From CAVXWV01 sp963695415 (GTDB lineage Bacteria; Chloroflexota; Anaerolineae; Anaerolineales; UBA4823): a stretch of 64,000 nt of DNA. The DNA lies in NCBI GenBank assembly GCA_963695415.1, contig CAVOGL010000004.1, positions 62,001 through 126,000 on the forward strand, given 5' to 3'. The notes below the pieces were generated by a model that worked only from the letters and a program-made list of their open reading frames with translations, did no database searches and was not told the DNA's origin. Each line of letters starts with the position of its first letter. Positions within the stretch are counted from its first letter, which is position 1. The position numbers and the translations under genes were made by a program. Below are positions 8,828-17,576 of the stretch, in pieces.

Positions 8828-8841
8828 CATTTGGAGGTCAA

Positions 8842-9306
8842 ATGAAATCTCAGGCTGAGACGAATAGAAAACAAATCGAAGAAACGATCGATGGATTTTG
8901 GGAATCAATACCGCCAGTTTGGACCCATGTTCGGGCGTATATCCGTGAAACTGCATCCGAAAATTATGGGATCAGTGTTGAGCAATTCCATATCTTAAGG
9001 CACATCCGAGGAGGAATTGACTCGATCAGTGAACTGGCTGAGGTAAAAAATATTAGCCGTCCTGCCATCAGCCAGGCAGTCGAAGTATTGGTTCAGCAAG
9101 AGTTGATCACCCGACGGCAGTCTGAATTAGATCGAAGGTTTGTGCACCTGGAATTGTCAGAAAAAGGGAAATCGTTGTTAAAAGCAGTTTTTGACCAGAC
9201 TCGTGAATGGATGGCAGATCAATTTTCTGACGCCACACCTGAAGAAATGGATAGATTAAAAATTAGTTTCAGCACATTAAGAAAGCTCCTGGGGGACAAA
9301 TCTTGA
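8842..9306 (+). CDS. MarR family transcriptional regulator
   Basis: Winged-helix regulator of 154 residues, presumably binding DNA as a dimer. The helix-turn-helix lies at about 62-90 (SISELAEVKNISRPAISQAVEVL), followed by the wing with ELDRRFVHLELSEKGK (about 94-110), the DRR hallmark of MarR. Its stop codon overlaps the start of the first ABC subunit (TTGA), so it is the first gene of the exporter operon. Regulators placed this way usually repress their own exporter operon until a small toxic ligand binds. GGAGGT lies six bases before the ATG. The palindromes just upstream are the likely operator. Confidence 0.92.
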   Translation: MKSQAETNRKQIEETIDGFWESIPPVWTHVRAYIRETASENYGISVEQFHILRHIRGGIDSISELAEVKNISRPAISQAVEVLVQQELITRRQSELDRRFVHLELSEKGKSLLKAVFDQTREWMADQFSDATPEEMDRLKISFSTLRKLLGDKS

Positions 9307-11105
9307 AAAACTTATTAAAATTAAAACATTTTATAAAACCTTACTGGTTATTCAGCATCCTTGCGCTGGTCATGTTAATCGCGGTTGTGTTTATGGACCT
9401 GGCAATCCCACGGTTGGTTCAGAGGATCATTGATGATGGTATTGTGGCTGAAAATATGCAGGTGGTTGTTCAAACTACGATTATCATGCTGACAATCTCG
9501 CTGTTGAGTGCTGCGTTTGCCATCGGTAATAATTATCTTTCCGTTGTGGTGGGTGAAAGTGTGGCGCGTGATTTACGTGAAGCCATGTTTCTGAAGATCC
9601 AATCTTTATCATTTGGTAACCTGGATGAATTAAAAACCGGTCAGTTAATCGTGCGGTTGACCAGTGATGTTGGTGTGATGCAAAGGGTTGTAATGATCAC
9701 TTTACGGATCGGCACCCGAGCACCGTTGTTGATGATTGGTAGCCTGATCCTCATGTTTAGTACCAACACCAGGCTGGCTTATTCCATCCTGCCAATATTA
9801 CTGATTATCAGCGTGTTGATAGCTATTTTTGTGACAAGAATAGGTCCCATGTTCCGCAAAGTCCAGGAGAAACTGGATGACTTGAATAATGTCCTTCAAG
9901 AGAATATTTCCGGTGTCCGGGTGGTGAAAGCGTTTGTGCGAGAACAGTTTGAGATTGATCGGTTTGATAATACGAATGAATATTACACCGCACAATCCAT
10001 TCGGGTGATGCAGATCATGGCTCTTCTTTTTCCTTTACTGGTAAGTTTTGTCAACATTGGTATCGTTCTGGTGATTTGGATGGGTGGGCTGATGTCGATT
10101 GAAGGAAACATGTCGGTAGGGGAGATCGTTGCTTTCACCAATTACCTTCTGACCACCATGTGGCCATTGATGATCATGGCGATGATTTCAACTGTCTTCG
10201 CCCAGGCGTTTGTTTCATCTGAGAGGATATCCGAAGTACTTGATACGGTCCTCGAGATTCAGGATGAACCTGGCGCCAAGCCACTCCCATCAGATTTCAA
10301 AGGTCAGGTTACCTTTGAGGATGTTTCTTTCCATTACAACGGGAGTTGTGATGAACCTGTGCTCCATGGGGTAAACTTGCTGGCTATGCCAGGACAGACG
10401 GTCGCTATTCTTGGGGCAACCGGAGCAGGAAAGACCAGCCTGGTGAATCTGATCCCCCGTTTTTACGATGTTGCATCAGGCAAAGTGCTTGTTGATGGAA
10501 TCGATGTGCGTAAAGTTGATCACGATTCGTTGATGTCGAATATCGGTATTGTGATGCAAGAGACCATTCTTTTTGCAGGTACTGTCAGGGATAATATCCG
10601 CTACGGATGCCCGGATGCCAGCGATGAGATGGTGGTCACAGCAGCGAAAGCAGCTCAGGCGCATGACTTCATCCAGGAATTGCCGGAAAGTTATGACACA
10701 CATGTTGAACAACGAGGCGTCAATCTTTCTGGCGGGCAAAAACAACGCATCGCCATTGCCAGGGCGATATTGACTCAACCGAAGTTGTTAATTATGGATG
10801 ATTCGACCAGTTCGGTGGACGTTGAAACAGAAACCAAGATCGAGAACGCGTTGGATGAAATATTAAAAGGTCGCACGCGCATCATAATCGCTCAACGGAT
10901 CAGTACGGTGTTGAACTGCGACAAGATCGTTGTGCTTGACAGGGGGGAAATTGTGGCTCAAGGCAGCCATAATGAACTGATGCAATCCAGTCCAATCTAC
11001 CAGGAAATTTACCAATCGCAATTAGGGGAAATTCCCTTGACTGAATTGAACGATCTCGCATTCGTAGAGAAAAATGTTGCAGGAGTTACTGAAAATGTCG
11101 AATAA
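9303..11105 (+). CDS. Heterodimeric ABC exporter subunit with degenerate catalytic site
   Basis: Half-transporter of 600 residues: six membrane helices (about 1-320) and a nucleotide-binding domain (about 330-580). Motifs: Walker A GATGAGKTS (about 371-379), signature NLSGGQKQR and Walker B LLIMDDSTSSVD. In Walker B the catalytic Glu is replaced by Asp at residue 500. In heterodimeric exporters such as TM287/288, BmrCD and LmrCD one subunit carries exactly this change. The partner gene follows at once and has the complementary defect. The TTG start at 9303 overlaps the marR stop and is preceded by GGGGGA. Probably a multidrug or lipid exporter under MarR control; the cargo cannot be read from sequence. 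Confidence 0.93.
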   Translation: MKNLLKLKHFIKPYWLFSILALVMLIAVVFMDLAIPRLVQRIIDDGIVAENMQVVVQTTIIMLTISLLSAAFAIGNNYLSVVVGESVARDLREAMFLKIQSLSFGNLDELKTGQLIVRLTSDVGVMQRVVMITLRIGTRAPLLMIGSLILMFSTNTRLAYSILPILLIISVLIAIFVTRIGPMFRKVQEKLDDLNNVLQENISGVRVVKAFVREQFEIDRFDNTNEYYTAQSIRVMQIMALLFPLLVSFVNIGIVLVIWMGGLMSIEGNMSVGEIVAFTNYLLTTMWPLMIMAMISTVFAQAFVSSERISEVLDTVLEIQDEPGAKPLPSDFKGQVTFEDVSFHYNGSCDEPVLHGVNLLAMPGQTVAILGATGAGKTSLVNLIPRFYDVASGKVLVDGIDVRKVDHDSLMSNIGIVMQETILFAGTVRDNIRYGCPDASDEMVVTAAKAAQAHDFIQELPESYDTHVEQRGVNLSGGQKQRIAIARAILTQPKLLIMDDSTSSVDVETETKIENALDEILKGRTRIIIAQRISTVLNCDKIVVLDRGEIVAQGSHNELMQSSPIYQEIYQSQLGEIPLTELNDLAFVEKNVAGVTENVE

Positions 11106-12924
11106 AACTTCTTCAAGCCGCACTAACTCGACACCAAGGGGACCGCGGGGAGGACCCTGGGGAAATCGCAGAATTGAGAAACCGAAAGATCCGAAGAAGA
11201 CATTGCTGCGACTTTTACCATATCTGACACGTTTCAGGTTTTTGTTGATATTTGTCAGCATCAGCGTTTTAATTTATACATTACTGGGTCTGCTCAGCCC
11301 ATTCTTATTAGGATTAGCGATCGATGATTTCATTGGTGGAAAAGATCCAGTTGGATTGGCAAAAATATCGTTGTTGATGTTGGTCGTGTATTTGACCAAT
11401 AACCTGTTCCAGGGGGCAGCGAGTTGGATGATGGCGCGAGTTTCCCAGGGAGCGTTGAAAGTGTTGAGGTCAGAGCTGTTTTCCCATTTGCAGATGCTAT
11501 CGATCAGGTATTTCGATCGCAACCCGGCAGGAGAACTGATGAGCCGGCTGACCAATGATATCGACGCCATCAACCAGGCGGTATCTCAGAATGTGGTCTC
11601 ACTCGTCGCCAGCCTGTTATCGATGGTGGGCATCCTGGTCGCTATGTTTGTCTTGAACGCCTGGCTTGCTCTGGCAGCCGTAGTGGTGGTACCCATCATC
11701 ATCTGGTTTACAGAATTCATAGCCCGTTATACACGCAAAGGCTTTCGTGAGCTGCAAAATAGGCTTGGGAACTTAAACGGCGTGATGGAAGAGTTGATCA
11801 GCGGGCAAAGGGTGGTCAAGGCGTTTGGTCGCAGTGAATTGGTGAGTGAAAATTTCCGCCAGGCAAACCAGGATGTGTTCCGTGCAGGTGTGTATGCCAA
11901 CACTTATGCATTTATGTTGATGCCGTTGACCAATGTACTCGGTAATTTCTTTGTCATCGTGCTGGCAGGATTAGGGGGCTGGCTTGGATTACGCGGTTTG
12001 GCTACCGTTGGGATGCTGGCTACATTCATCGCTTACGGTCAGAGTTTTCTCAATCCGGTGCGACAGATTGCCAATATCTATAACAACATTCAGGCTGCTC
12101 TGGCAGGGGCAGAGCGGATATTTGATGTTCTCGATACCGAGCCGGAGCTGAAGGATGATCCGGATGCACTGAGTTTGGAAAAAGTTACTGGTGAAGTCAG
12201 TTTTGACCACGTGAAGTTCAGCTACAATCCGGACACACTCGTACTCAAGGATATGACCCTGCATGCTAAGGCTGGGGAGACGATTGCGTTGGTGGGACCA
12301 ACCGGTGCTGGGAAGACAACGATTACCAATTTATTGACCCGATTTTACGATGTCGATGATGGTTCAATTACCATTGATGGGAATGACATCCGGATGATTT
12401 GCCAGAAAGACCTGCGCCGCCAGCTGGGGCTGGTGCTGCAAGACACTTTTATGTTTTCAGGCACAGTTATGGACAACATTCGTTATGGTCGCCTGGAGGC
12501 GACCGATGAAGAATGTATCGAAGCGGCAAAAATGGCAGATGCAGACCATTTTATCCGCCAATTTCCGGATGGTTACCAGACCGAACTTACCGAAAGGGCG
12601 GGTAACCTGAGCCAGGGGCAGCGCCAGATGTTAGCAATTTCAAGGGCTGTTTTGGCTGACCCAGGGATCCTCATACTTGATGAGGCGACCAGCAGTGTTG
12701 ATACTCGAACCGAAGCCCGAATTCAAGCAGCATTACTGCGTTTAATGAAGGGAAGAACCAGCTTTGTCATCGCTCACCGATTAAGCACGATCAGAGAGGC
12801 GGATCAGGTGGTGGTGATAGACAATGGCGAGATTGTTGAGCAGGGCACCCACCAGGAATTGCTCGAGAAGAAAGGTTTCTTCCACCAGCTTTACATGAGC
12901 CAGTTCAAAGGGAATGCAATATGA
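11095..12924 (+). CDS. Heterodimeric ABC exporter subunit with canonical catalytic Glu
   Basis: Half-transporter of 609 residues, partner of the preceding subunit. It has a Gly/Pro/Arg-rich N-terminal tail (PRGPRGGPWG) seen in many partners of this class, then six membrane helices (about 40-340) and a nucleotide-binding domain. Walker A is VGPTGAGKTT, and Walker B ILILDEATSSVD keeps the catalytic Glu (530). The signature reads NLSQGQRQ (504-511) instead of LSGGQ. With Asp500 of the partner this makes one degenerate and one competent ATP site, as in TM287/288. The ATG at 11095 is chosen over 11074 because AGGAG lies nine bases before it; the gene then overlaps its predecessor by 11 bases. Confidence 0.93.
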   Translation: MSNKTSSSRTNSTPRGPRGGPWGNRRIEKPKDPKKTLLRLLPYLTRFRFLLIFVSISVLIYTLLGLLSPFLLGLAIDDFIGGKDPVGLAKISLLMLVVYLTNNLFQGAASWMMARVSQGALKVLRSELFSHLQMLSIRYFDRNPAGELMSRLTNDIDAINQAVSQNVVSLVASLLSMVGILVAMFVLNAWLALAAVVVVPIIIWFTEFIARYTRKGFRELQNRLGNLNGVMEELISGQRVVKAFGRSELVSENFRQANQDVFRAGVYANTYAFMLMPLTNVLGNFFVIVLAGLGGWLGLRGLATVGMLATFIAYGQSFLNPVRQIANIYNNIQAALAGAERIFDVLDTEPELKDDPDALSLEKVTGEVSFDHVKFSYNPDTLVLKDMTLHAKAGETIALVGPTGAGKTTITNLLTRFYDVDDGSITIDGNDIRMICQKDLRRQLGLVLQDTFMFSGTVMDNIRYGRLEATDEECIEAAKMADADHFIRQFPDGYQTELTERAGNLSQGQRQMLAISRAVLADPGILILDEATSSVDTRTEARIQAALLRLMKGRTSFVIAHRLSTIREADQVVVIDNGEIVEQGTHQELLEKKGFFHQLYMSQFKGNAI

Positions 12925-13724
12925 AATCTCAAAACCAGCAACCTTCAGACCTTCCTCTGGATGATGTCATCAAAGATTGTTTACCATTGATCCGTCCGAT
13001 GGCGCGCGGGCAGTATGCCATCTCGATTGGCGGGTCCATTGGAAAGGGTACATTTGACCAGATATCCGATGTGGATTTCCGGCTTTTCTGTGAAGAGACA
13101 GTTCTTCAAGACGAGGACGGTCAGGAAGTATTGGGAAAATTCCTGGATCGTGTTTCCCACTGGCGTCAGAAAGGCGTGGAAATCGATGGATGCTGGGTGA
13201 GGAGGATCGAAGATGTTAACATCGCCTTGAATAGCTGGATCCAAGGAAACGTCTTGCCGGACGAACTGGTTTGGACGATTTGGGGTTATCATCTGCCTAC
13301 AGATATTAATAACCAGCACATCATCGAGGATCCTGATGGGATCATCGCACATTGGAAGAAACTGCTTTCCATTTACCCGCCAAAATTAAAAAAAGCTATC
13401 CTGGTAAAACACAGCGAGTTGCTGCGCTACTGGCGAAATGATTACCATTATCGCAATAAAGTAAACCGTGAAGATATCGTTTTTTTGGCTGGACTTAGTT
13501 CTAAACTGGTTCATGACATCATCCAGATTCTCTTCGCACTCAATGAAGTCTATTATGTGGGAGACGGTTGGAACCTGCGGTATATTTCAAAGTTCACTAT
13601 CAAGCCTGAGAAATTTGAACACAAAGTTAAAAGAATTCTTTACCCATCGAGTGGTGATTATGAGATTCAATATCTGGAATTATGTGCGTTAATTGACGAT
13701 GTTCTTGAGCTCCTGAAAAACTAA
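12921..13724 (+). CDS. Nucleotidyltransferase-fold protein
   Basis: Protein of 267 residues with the polymerase-beta-like nucleotidyltransferase signature near its N-terminus: ISIGGSIGKGTFDQISDVDFRLF (about 33-55). This gives the GS-x(n)-SDxD pattern of metal-binding aspartates. The remainder is helical and resembles the second domain of small-molecule nucleotidyltransferases (DUF4037/aminoglycoside-type). It may adenylylate a small molecule or a protein. Its ATG overlaps the stop of the exporter subunit (ATGA), so it is translationally coupled to it; a resistance role (modify and export) is a fair inference but unproven. The third acidic residue is not certain by eye. Confidence 0.75.
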   Translation: MKSQNQQPSDLPLDDVIKDCLPLIRPMARGQYAISIGGSIGKGTFDQISDVDFRLFCEETVLQDEDGQEVLGKFLDRVSHWRQKGVEIDGCWVRRIEDVNIALNSWIQGNVLPDELVWTIWGYHLPTDINNQHIIEDPDGIIAHWKKLLSIYPPKLKKAILVKHSELLRYWRNDYHYRNKVNREDIVFLAGLSSKLVHDIIQILFALNEVYYVGDGWNLRYISKFTIKPEKFEHKVKRILYPSSGDYEIQYLELCALIDDVLELLKN

Positions 13725-13740
13725 TATTCTCAGAAGCTCG

Positions 13741-14835
13741 GTGAAAGGGATCCATCTTGATATGACCCAATTATCTGTCATCGCAACCAAACCCGGGGAA
13801 AAAATTACCGAGTTATTGAAATCTTATGATGTAAAGGTCTATGTGCATCAAGATGAAGATTATGCCTCCGTGGATCGTTATATTATCAGCGATCGAGTTG
13901 TCGTTGAAAGGTTTACCGCAAATTCACTGCTGAGCGGGATCAAGGACAAAACGCTATTCACAAGCGCAATTGAGCTGCGGGAGCAATACGAAGTACCAAT
14001 TTTCATCCTGGAGGGGGAAGTAAATTATGCCTTTTCAGGCTTCAATCCCCAGGCAGTTCGCGGTGCCATAACAGCTCTCCCCTTGGTCTATGGGATTACG
14101 GTTATATCCGTTCCTGATGCGGATGAAACCTCAGCGATGATTGCCATGATAGCCCGCCAGGAGCAGGTTGGTGTGCCTGAAATTTCCCTGGTTCCAAAAC
14201 GGAAAGCCGCAGATCTGACAGATATGCAGCGCCGCGTGGTCGAGATGCTGCCAGGTTGTGGCGTCGCTGCTGCCAAGGATTTACTGCAGCATTTTGGCAG
14301 CATCGCAGGAATTGCCGGAGCAGGCACGAACGAATTAAACCAGGTCCGTGGGATTGGTGCTGTCAAAGCGGATGAAATCAGAAAAGTAATGCAAAGCGAA
14401 TACCTGGCAGTCGAAGCAGAACGCCATCTGGAGGACGCTGTCGTGGCATCACCTCAACTGCTGTTCTCAGGAGATGTTGAGCTGGTTGGCAGGCAGCATT
14501 ACATCTTCTCGGATTCTGTGGGGCGTAATTTCATCGACCTTGTATTTCATGATCCCATAGATAAGGTTTTGTATCTGGTTGAATTGAAACTAGTCGGACT
14601 GAAGCCTGATCACTACGATCAAATTTGCGGTTACCTGGAACATGCGGGTGAATCAAAACGGATCATGGAAATTTTGGCTCGTGGTTCCAGTATCAAAGGG
14701 GTATTGGCGAGTGTTGAACCTTCGAATTTAGCAATTAAAGATGCTGACGTACTTATCAAGCTCATCGATAAAGAACGCGTTATACAAACCTTGCAGGAAA
14801 TTCGTTTAAAAAAACAGAATCACTCAGCTGTTTAA
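13741..14835 (+). CDS. ERCC4-like / helix-hairpin-helix / NucS-like nuclease
   Basis: Protein of 364 residues with three parts. (1) Residues about 10-130 resemble the XPF/Hef ERCC4 nuclease fold (YIISDRVVVERFTANSLL, VPIFILEGE), but the ERKxxxD active site reads ERFTANS (Glu56, Arg57, Phe58, with Asn61 near the missing Asp), so this domain is probably inactive. (2) Residues about 165-217 form a double helix-hairpin-helix (MLPGCGVAAAKDLL, VRGIGAVKADEI). (3) Residues about 240-350 look like the NucS/EndoMS-type PD-(D/E)xK nuclease: Asp266 in FIDLVF, Glu281 and Lys283 in VELKL, followed by QICGYLE. It probably cleaves mismatched or branched DNA. The ATG at 13762 is an equally good start. It stands alone. 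Confidence 0.7.
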   Translation: MKGIHLDMTQLSVIATKPGEKITELLKSYDVKVYVHQDEDYASVDRYIISDRVVVERFTANSLLSGIKDKTLFTSAIELREQYEVPIFILEGEVNYAFSGFNPQAVRGAITALPLVYGITVISVPDADETSAMIAMIARQEQVGVPEISLVPKRKAADLTDMQRRVVEMLPGCGVAAAKDLLQHFGSIAGIAGAGTNELNQVRGIGAVKADEIRKVMQSEYLAVEAERHLEDAVVASPQLLFSGDVELVGRQHYIFSDSVGRNFIDLVFHDPIDKVLYLVELKLVGLKPDHYDQICGYLEHAGESKRIMEILARGSSIKGVLASVEPSNLAIKDADVLIKLIDKERVIQTLQEIRLKKQNHSAV

Positions 14836-14990
14836 GTGGAATACATAGTTGGGTGATACCCTTTCCGTACAGAACGTCTGTTCCGTGCAACTAAAGCGGT
14901 TGATTCACGTATATCCTCATGAAGCAAGCTATAATAATAATCTCTGCATTTATGCCTCGGTTTGAAACCGTTTAAGATAAAAAAGATAAC

Positions 14991-15908
14991 ATGAAACAAT
15001 ATAGTGGAAGAATAGCTGAAGCGATTACCAAAAGCGCCAGTAAACAGACCTATTACACAATTCGATTTTTGGTTGACCGCAAATTGCAACAGGATGCGTT
15101 TCGCGCTTACGCATATTTCCGCTGGGTGGATGATCAGATTGATGAAGGGCTGATGCCTCAAGATAAGGCTGCATTTCTACTTCGTCAAATGGATCTTGTC
15201 GAATGTTGTTATCAGCGTGATTTTCCTGATGTTTGTGTTCCAGAGGAGGAGATGCTGGTAGATATGGTGCGCAATGATTCTGAGGCATCAAGCGGATTAC
15301 AATCTTACATCCGCAGCATGATGGCTGTAATGGCATTCGATGCTGACCGTAAAGGAAAGGGTATCTCTCAGTCGGAATTGTCCCAATACACCTACAACCT
15401 TGCGCAGGCTGTCACTGAAGCGCTCCACCACTTCATCGGTAATGGGTGCATCACACCACTATGTGAAGAACGTTATTATGCGGTCACCGCTGCGCACATC
15501 ACTCACATGCTTCGCGATACCAGAGAAGATGTGAGTAATGGGTATTACAACATTCCGATCGAATACTTGGATCAATATGGCTTGAAACCGTGGGATATTG
15601 ATGCGCGGGCAACCAGAGAATGGACCAAATCTCGTGTTGCTGAGGCGAGATTTTTGTTGGAAATAGGGAAATATTATATTGCCCAGGTCAAGAATTTCCG
15701 CTGTCGTGTGGCAGGTTTTGCATATGTGAGCAGGTTCGAACATGTTTTGGAAAAAATCGAATTAGACAATTTCTTCTTGAGAGAGAACTATCGACAAAAC
15801 AAGGGGATAATTAATTTCTTGAAAATGGGATTGAACGCAGTTTCCAGGGCGGTCTTGTTCCAAACCAAGCATCCGCCTTTTACAAATTTACAAATTAACC
15901 AGGGATAG
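14991..15908 (+). CDS. Phytoene/squalene synthase family protein
   Basis: Head-to-head prenyltransferase of 305 residues (trans-isoprenyl diphosphate synthase fold). The first aspartate-rich motif is WVDDQIDE (about 43-50) and the second is RDTREDVSNGYYNIP (about 178-192), which bind the Mg-diphosphates. Seven bases further downstream starts a phytoene-desaturase-like gene, so the pair should make a carotenoid backbone. Whether the product is C30 (dehydrosqualene type) or C40 cannot be told by eye. The ATG at 14991 has only weak ribosome-site similarity. A TATAAT lies at 14930-14935 without a convincing -35 box. Confidence 0.88.
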   Translation: MKQYSGRIAEAITKSASKQTYYTIRFLVDRKLQQDAFRAYAYFRWVDDQIDEGLMPQDKAAFLLRQMDLVECCYQRDFPDVCVPEEEMLVDMVRNDSEASSGLQSYIRSMMAVMAFDADRKGKGISQSELSQYTYNLAQAVTEALHHFIGNGCITPLCEERYYAVTAAHITHMLRDTREDVSNGYYNIPIEYLDQYGLKPWDIDARATREWTKSRVAEARFLLEIGKYYIAQVKNFRCRVAGFAYVSRFEHVLEKIELDNFFLRENYRQNKGIINFLKMGLNAVSRAVLFQTKHPPFTNLQINQG

Positions 15909-15915
15909 AGTTTCA

Positions 15916-17394
15916 TTGAAGAAAAAATCAGTTGTAGTTATTGGTGCAGGTGTTGGTGGTATTACTGCAGCCGCTCACCTGGCTCGTCAAGGTTATGAAA
16001 TCACTGTGTTCGATAAGAACTCCCATGCAGGTGGGAGGTTTGACCGTCTGTCCAGGGATGGGCACCATTTCGATACTGGTCCAACCTTGATGGTGATGCC
16101 GCTGCTCTATCAGGCTGAGTTTTCAGCTTTGGGTCAGGATATCAACGATTTAGTAGATTTAGTGCGTGTTGATCCAACTTACCACCTTGTTTTCGATGAC
16201 GGCAGCAGGATGAATCTGACCTCTGACATGAACCATATGCATGACCAGCTCGAGGCAATCGAGCCTGGAAGTTTTGTGAATTTTTTACAGTATTACGCTG
16301 AAGGTGGTCGTCATTACCGATTAGGGATTAAAAGGTTGGTGAACCGAGACTTCCGCAAAGCGACTGAATTTTTTAACCTTAACAACCTGCCATTGATTTA
16401 CCAGGTAAAACCGCTGGTCAAACATTACGCACACATGAACAGGTTTTTTGATTCCCCAAGATTGAAAGCAGCATTTACCTTCCAGGATGTCTACATGGGT
16501 TTGAGCCCCTTTTCAGCCATGGCAACCTTTTCATTAATGCCTTATTCGGAACTGGCTCACGGTGTGTGGTATCCCAGGGGCGGTATGTATTCACTGGTTG
16601 AAGCCCTAGAAACCCTTGCCCGTAACGCGGGCGTGGAATTTGCTTACGATTGCGAAGTTAGCAGCATCACCACTTCCAACGGGGCAGCAACCGGCGTCAG
16701 GCTGGAAAACGGGGATCATGTAACTGCAGACGCAGTGATCGCCAATGCTGATCTTCCTTACGTGTACGAAAAATTGCTGCCCGATGAAGACCTGGCACAA
16801 TCCATGTTAAAAAAACAATTTTCCTGTTCGGTGATCAGCTTTTTCTGGGGACTTAGTAAGTTGTATGCTCAGTTACCGCCGCATACCTTATTCCTGGCAG
16901 ATGATTACCGGGAGAACTTCACCAGCATAGAACGCGACCTGGATATGCCCGAAAACCCCAGCCTGTATCTCCACGCACCGGCGCGCCTGGATACGAAGAT
17001 GGCGCCTCCTGGTGAGGATACGATCATCGCAATAGTGCCTGTGGGACATATGCGAGAAGATGATCAAAACGATTGGAAGGAGATGATCCAACGGGCGAAG
17101 TCGAAAGTGATGGATCGTCTTTCACTGATCGGGATAACTGACCTGGAAGAGAATATTAAATTTGAAGTTTGCTTCACCCCTCTATCGTGGAGGAAACGTT
17201 ACAACTTGGTGAAGGGCGCCACCCATGGGTTAAGCCATTCATTAATGCAATTGGGCTACATGCGACCCTCAAACCGGCACCCACGCTACCGGAACCTGTA
17301 TTTCACCGGGGCAAGCACACATCCAGGTACAGGGGTACCCACTGCATTGATTTCTGGTCGCTTTGCGGCTCAGAGGGTATTCGACGAAATTTAA
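15916..17394 (+). CDS. Phytoene desaturase family FAD-dependent enzyme (CrtI/CrtN type)
   Basis: FAD-dependent carotenoid desaturase of 492 residues. The N-terminal dinucleotide fold VVIGAGVGGITAAAHLARQG (about 7-26) is followed by the second signature VFDKNSHAGGRFDRL (about 34-48). The C-terminal FAD motif with LYFTGASTHPGTGVPTALISG (about 455-475) is the bacterial CrtI/CrtN type, not the plant type. It should desaturate the product of the adjacent synthase at the membrane. The TTG start at 15916 lies seven bases after the upstream stop codon and is preceded by AGGGATAGAG. The two genes make a two-gene operon; no cyclase, glycosyltransferase or lyase is nearby. Confidence 0.9.
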   Translation: MKKKSVVVIGAGVGGITAAAHLARQGYEITVFDKNSHAGGRFDRLSRDGHHFDTGPTLMVMPLLYQAEFSALGQDINDLVDLVRVDPTYHLVFDDGSRMNLTSDMNHMHDQLEAIEPGSFVNFLQYYAEGGRHYRLGIKRLVNRDFRKATEFFNLNNLPLIYQVKPLVKHYAHMNRFFDSPRLKAAFTFQDVYMGLSPFSAMATFSLMPYSELAHGVWYPRGGMYSLVEALETLARNAGVEFAYDCEVSSITTSNGAATGVRLENGDHVTADAVIANADLPYVYEKLLPDEDLAQSMLKKQFSCSVISFFWGLSKLYAQLPPHTLFLADDYRENFTSIERDLDMPENPSLYLHAPARLDTKMAPPGEDTIIAIVPVGHMREDDQNDWKEMIQRAKSKVMDRLSLIGITDLEENIKFEVCFTPLSWRKRYNLVKGATHGLSHSLMQLGYMRPSNRHPRYRNLYFTGASTHPGTGVPTALISGRFAAQRVFDEI

Positions 17395-17422
17395 TAAAAA
17401 TTTCCTCGCCTGACTCTTATAA

Positions 17423-17450
17423 TTGACTTAACCATAAATTAGGGTATAGT
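17423..17450 (+). promoter_or_regulatory. Sigma70-type promoter before the GH31 gene
   Basis: TTGACT (17423-17428), a 16-base spacer and TATAGT (17445-17450). It lies between the carotenoid operon and the GH31 reading frame. The 120-base leader after it shows no recognised RNA fold. Confidence 0.5.
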
Positions 17451-17576
17451 GGGATTAATCGACCCGTATTATTGATTTCCCTGTAAACCAGGAAACTCCA
17501 GTCGTTCGAGGCAATCACTGCTTGATTTTCCGTGGTTTCAGAGAAGGGATATCCTATAATGGGGAGCGGAGAAATG

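Noticed and set aside
14900..14935. Promoter for the carotenoid genes
   Set aside because: TATAAT at 14930 is good, but TTGATT is 24 bases away, too far for a standard promoter; left without a feature.
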